Part shown: one piece after another, positions 37,659 through 49,400 of the stretch
Numbering within the stretch: position 1 is the first letter of the stretch
Layout: each line of letters begins with the position of its first letter
Assembly: GCF_000002865.3 (NCBI RefSeq)
Contig: NW_001865045.1
Span: forward strand, 206,685-270,684
Source: Monosiga brevicollis MX1
Lineage: Eukaryota; Opisthokonta; Choanoflagellata; Craspedida; Salpingoecidae
Length of the DNA stretch: 64,000 nucleotides
Reading direction: 5' to 3'
Position numbers and translations under genes: made by a program
The notes under the pieces: generated by a model
Seen by the model: only the letters and a program-made list of their open reading frames with translations
What the model was told of the DNA's origin: nothing
Database searches by the model: none

Positions 37659-38070
37659 GGCATTTTTTTGTTTTTGTTTCTTCCTTTGGCTAATGATTCT
37701 TGCCTGTAATCGTGGGTTGTGCCGTTGTGGTAGTCGTGTGCTTTTGTGTCTCCTGTATGTCTGTTTCCCTATGTTGCTCTCTGCCACCACCATGCAATTG
37801 ATTTTCCCACTCTTGTTATTTTGCTGGTTTCGGGCCCGTTACAAGTGGTAGGTTGCAAGTTGCAGGCAGCTCTTTTGCCACGAGCAGTCACAATCGCATT
37901 TGAAGTTGTCGTCGCAGCCGCAGTCCATCCGACATCCTGAATGGACTCTTTTTTTTTTTTTTTTTTTTGGTGTGTTGTGTTGAAAAAGAAACAGAACAAC
38001 AAAATCACTGCAATTTATTTCGTCGTTTGTTCAGTTCAACGAGATCAAGACCCGACTCAGACTCGGCACG
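37659..38070. other. Intergenic, no gene
   Basis: A 412 bp T-rich stretch after the STAND gene stop, with T homopolymer at about 37950-37968. It holds the promoter of the downstream glucosidase. Nothing coding is seen. Confidence 0.5.
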
Positions 38071-39286
38071 ATGGGACGGTGGACGGTGATCCTCCTGTTC
38101 GCAGCACTGAGTCAGGCACAGGGTGGCGGCGTAAGTGGCACGAGGGCGCGTTTGCATTTGATTTGTGGTGTGTTTGACCCTCATGTGTGGCGCTTGAACC
38201 TTTGGGATGGGAGTGCAGATTCCACTGGCCTGGCAAGCTCGAGTGGCTGGGGCACATGGTCTCTACAGCAGTGACGGTGAGCGGTGATGCTAGAATCTCG
38301 GGGCACGCAGGATCATGCTAGTCAGGCTGCAATCATCTCACTGCCACTCTTGGGGGCGAAATGGCAACATTTCCTGGAACTTGGTAGTGGCTGACGTTTC
38401 CGACGCGCACGTGGGCAACGGATATGTGGCGTACTTCCCTGGCGCCGGTCAGGAGACAGTGGCTGGCGTCTTCAACGGGCAACAGGACCTGTCTATCCGA
38501 GCCATGTTGCCCTCTGCATTGACCACCGTCACACTCACGGGCAGCCCAGCAATGGCGCGGCTGGGTGCCTTGTTGGATTTGGAGCGTATGTCCTTCTCCA
38601 CCATGTACACCTTTAGCGACCTGGTCAGTGCAGCGAGTTGGCACGCTCGATGGTGACACGATCGATGATGAGCTCTTTTATGTGCCAATTGCATGGTATG
38701 GCAAGGCAAGTGTTGCCATTCACATTTTACCATGCTCAATTTTTTAACCGTGACATAGGTTGACGAGGGCAGCGTGGTTCCCGCGGGAGCCTGTGTTGTG
38801 GTAAGCTGACTGAGGGGGTAGAGTCTCAGATCTAGGCTTGATAAGAGAGAGAGAGTGTGTGTGTGTGTGCGCGTGCGTGCGTGCGTGCAATCCCCGCGTT
38901 CTCACACGAGACCCCACGTGCGATGGCTTGCCTGACGCATTAGCGGAGCTTGGCCCACCGAGCCTCGTATCACGTCACTAGCGTCGATCTGATGTGCAAC
39001 AATACCCTGGGCCAGGCCAGCATCTCGGTTCCTTGGAGTACCGCTGCCCAAAATTCATCCGACGTTAATGTGACGGTTGGTCATCTCCCTGCTTTGCTTC
39101 CACGGTCTCCTATGTTAAGACCCTGGAATACATCCAAGGTGCCATTCCATTCACAACATCCTGTGCAAACGCCTCGCCACGCCACAGACGTCAACAAATT
39201 CTGGTTATGCGTGCGTGCACATGACCACGCTGTTGGTGGAAGAGGTTGGGGTGCCGCATACCGAGGTGGGTTCAGGGTGCGGTTCG

Positions 39287-39324
<38 letters not shown>

Positions 39325-41193
39325 GCTCTTTTTGCGATTCGTCAATCTCCAACTCACGTTTCCATGTTGGTGGAGGATAGGTAGTGCAATGCGTGAATGA
39401 CAAGAATAGCACGGCACCTCAGGGTGTGCTGACCGTACCCGCGGGCCAGATGGGCAGCGTGCGGTTGCTCGCATCACGTGCCACCAGCGTTGATGACGAT
39501 CGCGCCGCGGCCAACGATAACGTACTGCAGCGCGCAGCGACAGCACTGCAAGCGGCCGAGCAGCAAGACCAAGACGCCTTCTATGCTGCTCATGTGGCAG
39601 CTTGTGCATCGCTGTACAGCAGTCGTATCGAGGTGGATGGCAACACGACGCTGGCTGCCATCGTCAACGCGTCCCTGTATGGCTTGATGACGGCCCTTCG
39701 TGGGGAAGTGACGTATAGCACCAGTCCTGGCGGGCTGGCCACCAACACATACCATGGGTGGGTGATATCGAGGTCTTGGATGTATTGCGTCCAAGCCGAA
39801 TCGCGTGCAGTGGCGCTGGGTTCCTAATCAATCGCCTTCTCGGGCGCTGTTTGTGTGTCATAGGCACACCTTCTGGGACGTTGAGACGTGGATGTGGCCA
39901 ACGCTGAATCTTTTCTATCCAGACATTGCGCTGAGCGTGTTGACCTATCGCAGCAACCGCTTGGGCGCCGCGGAGTCTATTGCTCGCTCACATCACATGG
40001 ATGGGGCCATGTTTCCGTGGGAATCGGCTTTTACGGGACAGGAGACGGATCCTGCACCAGGTACGCTGAATGAGGAGCACATTCAAGGAGACATTGCCTT
40101 TGCATTCCGACAATACTTTCAAGCCACGGGCGATGGCGCGTGGCTCAATTCCACGGGGTATGACGTGCTCGCCAAGGTGGCCGCCTTTTGGGCATCCAAG
40201 GCGCAGCGCAACTCTGATGGCTCGTACAGCATCCCCGATATCATGGGTCCGGTAAGCAGAGGATGTGGATGGGTGCAGGTGCAAGAAAAAAAAGAGGTGA
40301 AGATGGAGGGCGCGGCGCACGATCTCAAGCCACCTCATCCTCTTTCTGCGGGTTGTGTGCCCTCTCCACGGCAGGATGAGTATCATGGTGGTGTGACGGA
40401 CAGTGTCTACTGCAACGTCATTGCCCAATTGAGCTTGCAGACGGCCCATGACTGGGCGGCCCGAGTGGGTCGTGCGCCCAACGCGACCTTGCAGACAATT
40501 GCGCAAAACCTCCGCGTCTTGTTCAACGCGAGCACCGGCATCCACCCTGAATATCTGGGCTACGATGGCTCCACGGTGAAACAGGCGGATACCATCTTGA
40601 TTGGCTATCCGCTGGGCTATAACATGACCGCGGCTGTACGGGCAGCAGACCTGAACTATTACCGCGAGCGGACCGATCCCCATGGGCCGGCCATGACCTG
40701 GGGCATGTTTTCAATCGGCTACCGGGATGTGGGGCTGGCAGCAGAGGCGGACGATTTCTTCCAACAATCGTTCGAGGGGAATCTGGTGGGGCCCTTTCTT
40801 CGATGGGCCGAGGTTAAGGGAGGTGGGGGTGCCTTCAACTTTATCACGGGTGCGGGCGGGTTTCTGCAGACAGTGTGGGCTGGCTACGGTGGTGCCCGTT
40901 TGACCGACGATGTACTGGAGCTACGGGCGCCAAGCCCGCTGCCCGGCAGCACGGGCTTGCTGTTGCGCGGCCTTGCCTATCAGGGCGGCCGTTTCACAGT
41001 CGAGGCCCGGCAAAGCCCGGCGGGTTGGACCCTGACGCTAGCACACGGTGGAGATGCCTCGTCGTTTGAGTTGGCCGTGGTTGCCGCCGCTGGCGTGATT
41101 CCAACGCCCGACCAATGGCAGCCCCTACCCGCTGGCCAGCCTCAAGCCTTTCAGATTGGCAGTGTAGTGCTTGTTCGCTCCAAGTCAGCGTGA
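38071..41193 (+). CDS. Secreted GH65-like glucosidase, PGGHG/ATHL1-type
   Basis: Resembles protein-glucosylgalactosylhydroxylysine glucosidase (ATHL1), which removes glucose from the collagen disaccharide; acid trehalases are relatives. Nine exons: 38071-38130, 38219-38276, 38388-38623, 38759-38800, 38944-39075, 39188-39265, 39381-39757, 39864-40251 and 40375-41193. They give 729 residues (human about 737). Exon 1 encodes a signal peptide (TVILLFAALSQAQ). Conserved blocks: VGNGYVAYF, GVFNGQ, FWDVETWMWPTLNLFYPDI (candidate catalytic Asp), FPWESAFTGQE, DEYHGGVTDSVYCNV (candidate catalytic Glu), KQADTILIGYPL, GPAMTWGMFSIGY and FNFITGAGGFLQ. Several N-glycosylation sequons fit a secreted or lumenal protein. 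The small exons between 38388 and 39265 are the least certain. The true substrate could be another alpha-glucoside. Confidence 0.82.
39290..39320. repeat. Poly-T tract in intron
   Basis: A 31 bp T homopolymer within intron 6 of the glucosidase gene. Confidence 0.95.
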
Positions 41194-41797
41194 GGCAGTG
41201 AAGCGTTTCGTGCGCCCATCTGTTCGTTTCTGGCCAAAGCAGAATTGTTGTGATAACATGGGTCAATTGCATCATCTCATCAAGGCAGAAGCCCCGACGC
41301 GAGAGCCTCCATCCACCGCTGTCACACACCACAGGAGGAGGAGATGAGATGCGGATGTCAGAAATTCTTCTACCGTTCCAAGACGAACACCATCAGCAAA
41401 AAACCGTTTTGATGGGTATCACACCGAGCCCTATACACGTTGTGACGGGTGACGATATGTCCATCTTCAAGCAGGGCATTGCCCGTGCCCGTACCCGTGC
41501 CCGTTCAAATACGGCGGTCTTGGGCTCATTCCATCGACACAGTCGTGCCACCCATGCCTGAGTACCTTCGCATGCCCGCCAACACCCCTCAGCCACCTGT
41601 CAAATACAGAATTTAAAAGGCCCCCTACGCCAAGTGTGTGTGTAGCATGTGTGACTGATGCACGATCATCAAAAGCCCCCTACCCACCAATTGTGTGATG
41701 TCACCCTTGCCCCTTCGCCTCCAACCACGAAACGTTTGCGTACACACTGTTGTTGGTTGTTGGTGTTGTTCAAAATTTCTCTCTCTCTGTCTCACTC

Positions 41798-41803
<6 letters not shown>

Positions 41804-41840
<37 letters not shown>
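41804..41840. repeat. (GT)n microsatellite
   Basis: Uninterrupted GT run in intergenic DNA. Confidence 0.95.
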
Positions 41841-41841
<1 letters not shown>

Positions 41842-41950
41842 GTCGATCTGTCAGTCTGTCTGTCGGTCTCCCCAAACGCGAATCACAGCGTCTTGCGGCG
41901 GGGCTTGCCCACTGCAAACTACGCGGCGGGCGCGCCTGTCATTGGTCAAC

Positions 41951-42024
41951 GCTGCTGCTGCTGTTGCTGCTGCTGTTGTTGCTGCTGTTGCTGCTGTTGC
42001 TGCTGTTGCTGCTGTTGCTGCTGT
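41951..42024. repeat. CTG/TTG trinucleotide array
   Basis: About 24 trinucleotides of CTG mixed with TTG. It would read as poly-Leu, poly-Cys/Ala or poly-Gln depending on frame, but no gene model includes it. Confidence 0.93.
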
Positions 42025-42730
42025 AGGGGTTTGTTTTGTGTGTTTGGCAGCACGCTGGCTATACCCATTGCCGTCTGGCTGGAGCTGTGTCCACACGTTG
42101 GGTGAGAAGAAGCGGGCGTGTGCGCAGCAGGAAGTTTCTGACTCAGTGGAAGAGTCAAGGGGGTTGGCCCCCAAAAGCCCCAACACCAACACCAGGTCAG
42201 ACCTCATCCCAGAACGAACCGTTCGCTCGTTTCGTTCCACAACTTGCACACGCAGACCCCCCTTCGCTCGACCCACCATTCGCTCGTCCATCCCGGTTAG
42301 CCCACGCATTGTCGTCGGTCCCGGCATCTCCGACATCATTGCTCAGCCCCGCCCCATCGTATACCCATCTTGTTTGCTAATCTCGCGAACGAATGCAGGT
42401 GGAAATTCAGACTTCTCCTCCTTCCCCTTGATTCAGCGCTTATAACACACCTGGCGCTCGCTCAGATACTCGCCTGGCCAAGGTTAAGGCACGGTCACTC
42501 TGGCGGCCGTGTCTGCCTTGCATGGCCCGCGACCGACGACACACCAACCTGCATCAGCCCATCATGTACGTGAACTGAAGCCACTATCACCACAGCCCCG
42601 TCTCTTCATCAACGCTCCCAGCGAGTCCTTCCAGTTCTCCCACCACAACTCGCCGCTACGCGACGCCTTTCCCCCCGATGCCCGCGAAAAGCCAGGGTGT
42701 CGCCACTCACAAATCAACCCAGAATCTACC

Positions 42731-45561
42731 ATGGACGTCAGCGGTGATGGCCTGGAGATTCCTCTCCGACCAAAGGATGTCCAACTCGACAATGTGGTTA
42801 TAGACAGCGCCAACGACGACGGCGTCGGCCGCCACCTGCATGGCGGTGGCGATGGGCCCGACAATGAGGACAACGTCAGTGAAGCTGGGGACGACAGCCC
42901 CACACATCGCCTCCGCCAAGGCCTCGCTCGCTTCGGCGCCTTGCTTGCCAAGCACTCTTTCTTCGTGCTCCTCCTGGCCATTGCCCTTGGCTTGACCTTA
43001 TACTACGGGCAAGGAAATGAGCGTGATGTCACCTTTGAAGGGGCTGGTGCTGGTACCTGGTCTGGCTTTGCCCTCATTGTCATTGTTCTGTGGCCTGTCT
43101 GCCGTCTCCTGGTCTGGCTCTCCGTGCTTCTCGCCGGCAAATGCCTCCTCAAGTACTCCATCCACTTTGTCCTGGAACGTTCCCAAAAGGCTCTTGCCTA
43201 CTTTCTCTGGGCCCTTCTGGCCACAGTGGCCTGGCACGTCGTGTTCTACGAAATCAACCTCTTGGCTGGAACCCAAAGTGATGGCAGCTCAACGCACCGG
43301 AATCGCATGTCCTACATTCTTCGTGCCCTCATTATCAACGTCGCTATTGCTATTCTCCTCGTGCTCAAGCGTCTCACCGTTGTGCGCCTCAAGCTGCAGC
43401 GTCGTGTCGCCGACTACCTTAAGCGTGTCAATCGCGCCATCTCTGCCCAGGTCATCCTCGACCTTCTCACAGCCAACATCCGAGCCAAGGATTTTCGCAA
43501 GGCACACTTGGACCGCGTTCACCGCCGCGTTGTCAATTTGCTTCAGGCCAACTCGACCACCCGCTTGCCCCGCCGTGGTGCTGTAAATTCTGAACATGCT
43601 GCAGCGCGCCTCCAGTCCAAATTGCGTGAAATTATGGATGCCCGTCGCGCAATCCAAATAAGCCAATCCAAGCATTCCCGCGCCAACTCGCGCACGGTGG
43701 CCTTTTCAGAAGTGGAGGGCCCAGACAACGCCATCATATCTCCAACTCAAGAGTCAAATACTTCTGGTACCGGTGGCATTCTGCGCCGCCGCCGCATGCA
43801 GCCCCTCTCTACCATTAGCACGGATGGCTCCCGCACTCCGGACCGGTCTGGCCTGCAGACGCCCAAGGATTCCGACTCACCAACCAGCGTCACTCCACAA
43901 CCCAACCCCAGCATCGCCACATCCAAGGCGCCCACCCGTCGTTTTGCCTGTGCGTGACACCTTGCTGCCCTGCCCCCCCCCCCCCCCCCCTCATGGAACC
44001 CTTGCCCCTTTTCTGCCCGCGCGCCCTTGCCCGGTATGCGCATGGTGTGCGCATGGTATGCGCTTGAGCTGACGCGCCACATGTATGGGTTTTACTTTTT
44101 TGTAATTTTTCTTTTTCTTTTTCTCTTTTTAACAGATGCCATGCTGCCGACCACCAACGAGGTGTATGACCACACAAATCAAACAGAGAATGCATTTGAA
44201 GCACTCTTTGAGGAGCCCGAGGTCGATGACCTGCGGCAATTTCTAAAGGACACGGATACCATACAAAAAGATCCCATCATCGTGTGCCGAGGAGATGTCA
44301 AACTCGTCAAGAAGGACGATGCCGTGCAGCTGGGTCACTGCATCTTCAACCATTACTGCCAACTTAACCAGAAGCGTGAACTTCACGTGCCTATTACGCG
44401 CCTCGCTCGTGCCTTCAAGGGTCAAAAGGAGACACTTCAACACGAGATGTTTCAGATTGTGCGTCGTATCTTTGATCCCAATGACGTGGGTAGTTTGGAT
44501 CGTCAGTGGGTCATCAATCGCTGTCTGCGCCTCTTCACGGAGCGACGACATCTAGCCCAATCCCTGTCCGACCTGGACTCACTGATTCGCTCCCTTAACA
44601 CATTCCTCAACGCTGGCGTGTGTCTGCTGACGTTGATCCTCATTCTCATCATCTACTCGCAAGGCGTGCTGGCCGATTTCGTCGTTTCTGTCTCGGCTGT
44701 TCTGCTTGCTTTCAGTTTTCTCTTCTCCGACATAAGCCGTGTGACCATCAACTCGTTTCTCTTCACCTTCTTGCGGTATGTTGGCTCGAGCGGCGCAGAA
44801 CTGACAATATCAACAGCCCGGTCCGCATTACCTCACCTGAATCCCTACCATTTTCATGCAAAGCCATCCTTATGATGTGGGAGATCGCGTTGTCGTTCGA
44901 CCCGATCCAAATGAGCTGCTGGTCATGCGCATTAACTTGCTGACGACAACCTTTTACCACTGGAACGGCAAGCACGTGACATGGCCAAACCACCAGCTTT
45001 TTGACTCGGTCATTGAGAACATGCGCCGACCTAAATGGCACATTGGACTTCACGTCTTTTACGTCCCCATCTCAACCCCAGTCAAGCACATGGACGAGCT
45101 GGAGAAGGCTTTTTTCGCTCACATCCGCACCAAACCCAATGAGTTTGATTCCCAGCTATCACATGTCCAGATTTATGGTATCGAGGATATGTTTCGCATC
45201 AAGCTCGTGTTCCACACGGTTCAACGCACGAGCTGGCAGAATGCTGGTTGGTTATATCGTACTTCTGAGTGCGAGTCCCGTCATCCTCGCTGATTTCGAA
45301 CACGAGACTGCCGTTGTCTGCACCAAGGCTTTTGTATGTTCATCGATATCACGTTGTCTCTCGTTTGGCATGATAGAGTATTTGTGGCGGGCGACTGCTG
45401 TATTCAAGGTCATCAAGGCCCGAGCCGAGGAGCTCGGCATTCGCTTTAGCGCTCTGGAGCAGCCCGTATCTGTGCGCTACGAAAACATGGCCACGCCGCC
45501 AACCGATACCTCAAACCACGGAGCAAAGTCCGAACCAAGGGGTTCCACCACACATCTTTAG
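42731..45561 (+). CDS. MscS-family mechanosensitive channel (Msy1/2-like, with EF-hand-like loop)
   Basis: Ion channel gated by membrane tension; relatives are plant MSL and fungal Msy channels. Four exons: 42731-43949, 44136-44775, 44864-45246 and 45377-45561, giving 808 residues. The cytosolic N-terminus is acidic. Hydrophobic segments follow (FFVLLLAIALGLTLYYG, GFALIVIVLWPVCRLLVWL, ALAYFLWALLATVAWHVVFY, ALIINVAIAILLVL). A long Arg/Ser-rich loop leads to an EF-hand-like helix-loop-helix (FDPNDVGSLDRQW) and the signature ERRHLAQSLSDLDSLIRSLN. Two more membrane segments form the pore region (VCLLTLILILIIYSQG, then VLLAFSFLFSDISR). The beta-domain contains HPYDVGDRVVV, the Msy/MSL hallmark. 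The EF-hand lacks some usual calcium ligands. Intron 1 carries an 18 bp C homopolymer. The start at 42731 is chosen by length; a frame open from 42509 is an alternative. Confidence 0.85.
43973..43990. repeat. Poly-C tract in intron
   Basis: An 18 bp C homopolymer in intron 1 of the MscS gene. Confidence 0.9.
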
Positions 45562-46476
45562 GCCATGTGCCATCCCTGGAGTCCAATGTTGTCTTGCCAG
45601 GTCGCTCAGAGGGCCGATTTCCTTGAAGGATCTTGAGTTTTCTTTCCGTTTCTGATATATTTCGATCGTTTCCCCGCCCTCCGTTTCTCTTTCCATAATA
45701 ATCAGACTTGTGAGTGAGAAACAACATTCTATCGTTTTTCTGGCGCTGGATGTGGTGTCACATTCATTCTTACACAAGTTTGGAGTCCTAGACAAAGCGA
45801 AGGCAAGCATGGATTGGTTGGGGGCAAGCTTTGTTCACAAGTTGCCAAAACCAAAACCGACTAAATATGTCAACGACATGTGTAAAAGAGCACGGCAGAG
45901 TGATACAACTCCATAAGAGCCAGGCTGTGGGCTCTTGCTCGAGCACGGCCGTAATAATCAAGAAGGAGATTGGAAATGAGAGGTAGCTAACAACGCACAC
46001 ACATACACACAATGTATACACACGCACACAAACACACGCACACAGGTGCACGCAGACACTGGCAGTCCGTCAGGACCGTATATGTAGCAGAGCCATCAGG
46101 ATCAGGGTTAAAGCTAGGTCGCAAAGTATAAGAACAAGCGGGTTGGCCTGGTGCTCCCAGGCCACACCGGCGTCAACGCCGATCGCTTTATTGCACGTGT
46201 CCATAGACGTGGTTATCCACAACCACAGGCCCTGGGTTCGACACTGTTCCATAAATGCTGGCAACATTGCCGTTTCCGTTTCCGTTGCCGTTTGTCTATC
46301 AAGCGAGTGGTGGACAAACAAGACGCCGACGTGTGAGTCAAACTGAGGGATTCCATCTGTTTGCTCATTGTGTCAAAATTTGATAACAACAGTCTCAGAC
46401 CTGAGCGGGACCACCGTTACTCTGCAATGAGTCGAGCACCAAGCAGTCACGGCACACAATTTGATGAGTTCCTGTT
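45562..46476. other. Intergenic between converging genes
   Basis: A 915 bp stretch between the MscS and myosin 3' ends. It holds an interrupted CA/CACA-CG run at about 45990-46045. A minus-strand frame at 46070-46350 could be an extra last exon of the myosin gene; otherwise nothing is recognised. Confidence 0.45.
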
Positions 46477-49400
46477 TTACAACGCAACCCCCATTTTTCC
46501 TTTACAAGACCAAAAAGAAGAAGATGAAGAACGGACCTTGTTTGGGATGGGCATGGGCGTGCCATAAACACCAAGCGCTGCCTCAGATTGAACGGGACGG
46601 TTCATGGGCACGGCTTGGCCTCGGCCACGACCGCCTCGCATCGCCATGCCCTGACCCGGTCCAACCTGGCCTCGGCCACGACCTGTAGGCACGCCTCGGC
46701 CTCGTCCTTGAGGAGCCCCGCGACCACGGCCTGCGGAAGCAGGGCCCGCCGCAAGCTGGGGCCGAGCAATGTTGGGCTGGCCGCGGTTAGCGAGCTGCTG
46801 CTTAAAACGTTGGTAATGCTGCGGCACGGGAAGAGCAGGGCAAATGACTTCCAGCTGCTTCTCCTTGTTTTTCATAAACATGGTCTCCGGGCCCGTCTTG
46901 AAGATGATTTCTCCCTCGGTGCCATTGCGCCGCTTGTGACGAATGGTGTCCAAAATCTTGATGACGTGCACCTTGCGCGAGGCAAGTGCAATTTGCATGA
47001 CCGCCTCAATGACGTATGGCGTATGAAAGATCCAGTCGCCCTTGTCGCGATCAGCTTCGTGATTGGTATGCAACACAAAGATGCCGTCGAACAAGCGGCT
47101 CACGCTGATGCCCTGCGGAGCAGAAGCACCCCGAATCACCAAACACGTGTTGAACGTTAGGCAAAAGCCGGTTCAAGGGCAGCACAAGGTGTAACTTGGA
47201 TGAGTGGACTCGGTAGATCGAACGACATGAGCAAAAAGACAGGCATAGAACAAGGCGCGGCGGGAAGACGGGCACAGCGCTTGAGCACCAACCAGAAGAT
47301 CGGTAAACTCGATCCGGGTGTTGACCTTGAACGTGTCGGGGTAAAGCACGTAGAGCGCCTTGTTGGTCACAATAATGTTGTAGTTGCGAGGCTTGTAGCT
47401 CTGGCGATCAAACTTGGTCACGTTGGCCGCATACTTGACGCGGGTTTCCTATCAACCCCGAACCCCCATGCGCGAGCGAAGCAACATCAGGATAGACAGA
47501 GGCAGAAGAGACAAAAATCAAGTTCGACAAAAGATGACGGAATTGGACAAGAAATTTGTATCCCCATGTGTCGCTGACATACCTCGGCCGTTTTGAGCTT
47601 GCTGCTGTTGAAGATGGGTTGCAAAGGGTGCTGGGCAAATCGCACGGGCTCAAGGCGATCACTGACAAACCAAGTGGCAACCGAGTTGGGGTACGACAGC
47701 TTCTTCTCACGAAAGAGCTAGCGCCAGGCAAGCATCAGGCAACAGGGGTGCACAGGGCGAGCCAAAGGGGATGGATGAGTGAGTGGTGGGACGAAGAGTA
47801 AAAAGCGCTGGCTTTGAGCAGCGATCTGCCAGTTCGACGCTGGAAATCAGGCGGCGCACCTCAGAAGCCGCCAACTTTTGCACAAGCTGAGTCTTGATTT
47901 TGGGTTTGCGGTTGAGGTCATCCCGATACTGCTTGGCTTGATAGCGCTTGTGCAGCCAACGCAAGATATCCGAGGTTTCTTTGAGGTACGGGGGAACGTT
48001 GGGCATCCAACGGCGGTCCAAAATGGTGGGCGGCTACTCTCATTTCACGCGCATGTCCGTGAAGGCAGGCTGGGCTGCTCAGGGTTCAGCAGTGTTGCCG
48101 CACAAGCCTTTCGCATCCAGCCACAAGGACACTTGATAACACCATTGCACGTACCAGGTGATTGCACAGCTCAATGAGCCAGCGCGAGCGCACAAAGTCG
48201 AGAAACTCGGCATTCTCCAAGCAGCGGGGCTTGTGGCGCGCATTAAAGCCACGAATAAACCTGAGGACACAGAGAGCATCGCACGCATTGAAGGCCTTGC
48301 TTGTCGCAAGAGAGAGGGAAGGGGCGGGAGACGGGACCTCCGCACAGCTCTTTGCGCTCACTGCGCGCCAACTGCGTGCCACCCAACTCACTTCTCAATG
48401 ACGGCTTTGGCGTGTTGGCGCTTGCGGATCCATCGAATCATGCCCCTATAGGGGGTACATGGTGGTGCGTACATCAAGGTCAAGATAAAGGGTGAGCACC
48501 CACGAATTCATATGGGTCATTTCATTGGGGTGTGAGCATCACAGGTGACGAGCAGCACGCACAGCTTGACAGTGTGATTGGCAATGGCCAAACGACGCCG
48601 CGTTTTAATGGCCAAGAGTCGCCGCCAGTGGGTGACCAAGACCAAAGCTAAAAAAAAAACCAAACAGACAAACAAACAAACAACAAAAAAATAATTCAAA
48701 ATTCAAAATTCAAAACGAGCGTCAGAGCGGAAAGCGAGCACACGCAGTTAGTGGAAGCGCCATGTCAATAGAACACAGAAAGAAGGAAAGAAAGAAAGAA
48801 ACCGGAAAAACAAAAAAGACGTGGCCCATCGACAAGCGGTGAAGCTGACGACGTACTCGCAGCCTTGAGGTTTTGGTAGTGTTTGTGTTGCTTGTAGCCT
48901 TTGTATGAGGCTTGAATCTTGCTAGCAATCCAGTGACGCTTGTGCTGAAAGGCATCCTCAATGTCAAACAAAGTTTTGGGGTTGCTAGTACAGGGTGAGA
49001 CAGGATGAGGCAGGATGGGGTGGGTGGGTGAGTCGCGGCACACGACGGCTGGAAGTCAAGAGCTAGCGGGGAAGCTTCCGAAAGAAACGAAAATTGAAAG
49101 AAAGGTCAACGAGCAGGTGTCAGGAAGAGGAGGGCCTGACCGGATGAAGATTTTTGTTTTGCCCATGCGGTAGGCATCGGCTGGGACACGCAAAGCATCC
49201 ATAATCTTTTGGATACCTTCCCGGGCGCTGCCACGCCAACTAGGCCAGGTTGCGGTTGATAGAGATTTGTACCTATCCCGAGATGCAAGTGGCACATCCA
49301 AAAGTTATGCCACCTGAATGAACGATCTGCTCAACCGGCTTTGGGAGCTGACCTTTCCAAGAAAATCTCAAACGGCCGGCGGTAGGCGAAGCCAGCACGC

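Larger units (their letters stand above)
41194..42730. other. Intergenic with several simple repeats
   Basis: A 1.54 kb interval between two plus-strand genes. It carries a short run of the 6-mer CCCGTG at about 41478-41504, a (GT)n tract and a CTG/TTG array. In-frame ATGs upstream of 42731 are not supported by homology. Apart from the downstream promoter nothing is recognised. Confidence 0.5.

Noticed and set aside
41951-42024. Poly-Gln or poly-Leu protein encoded by the CTG/TTG array
   Set aside because: No gene model, splice signals or homology include it; it lies in intergenic repeat DNA.
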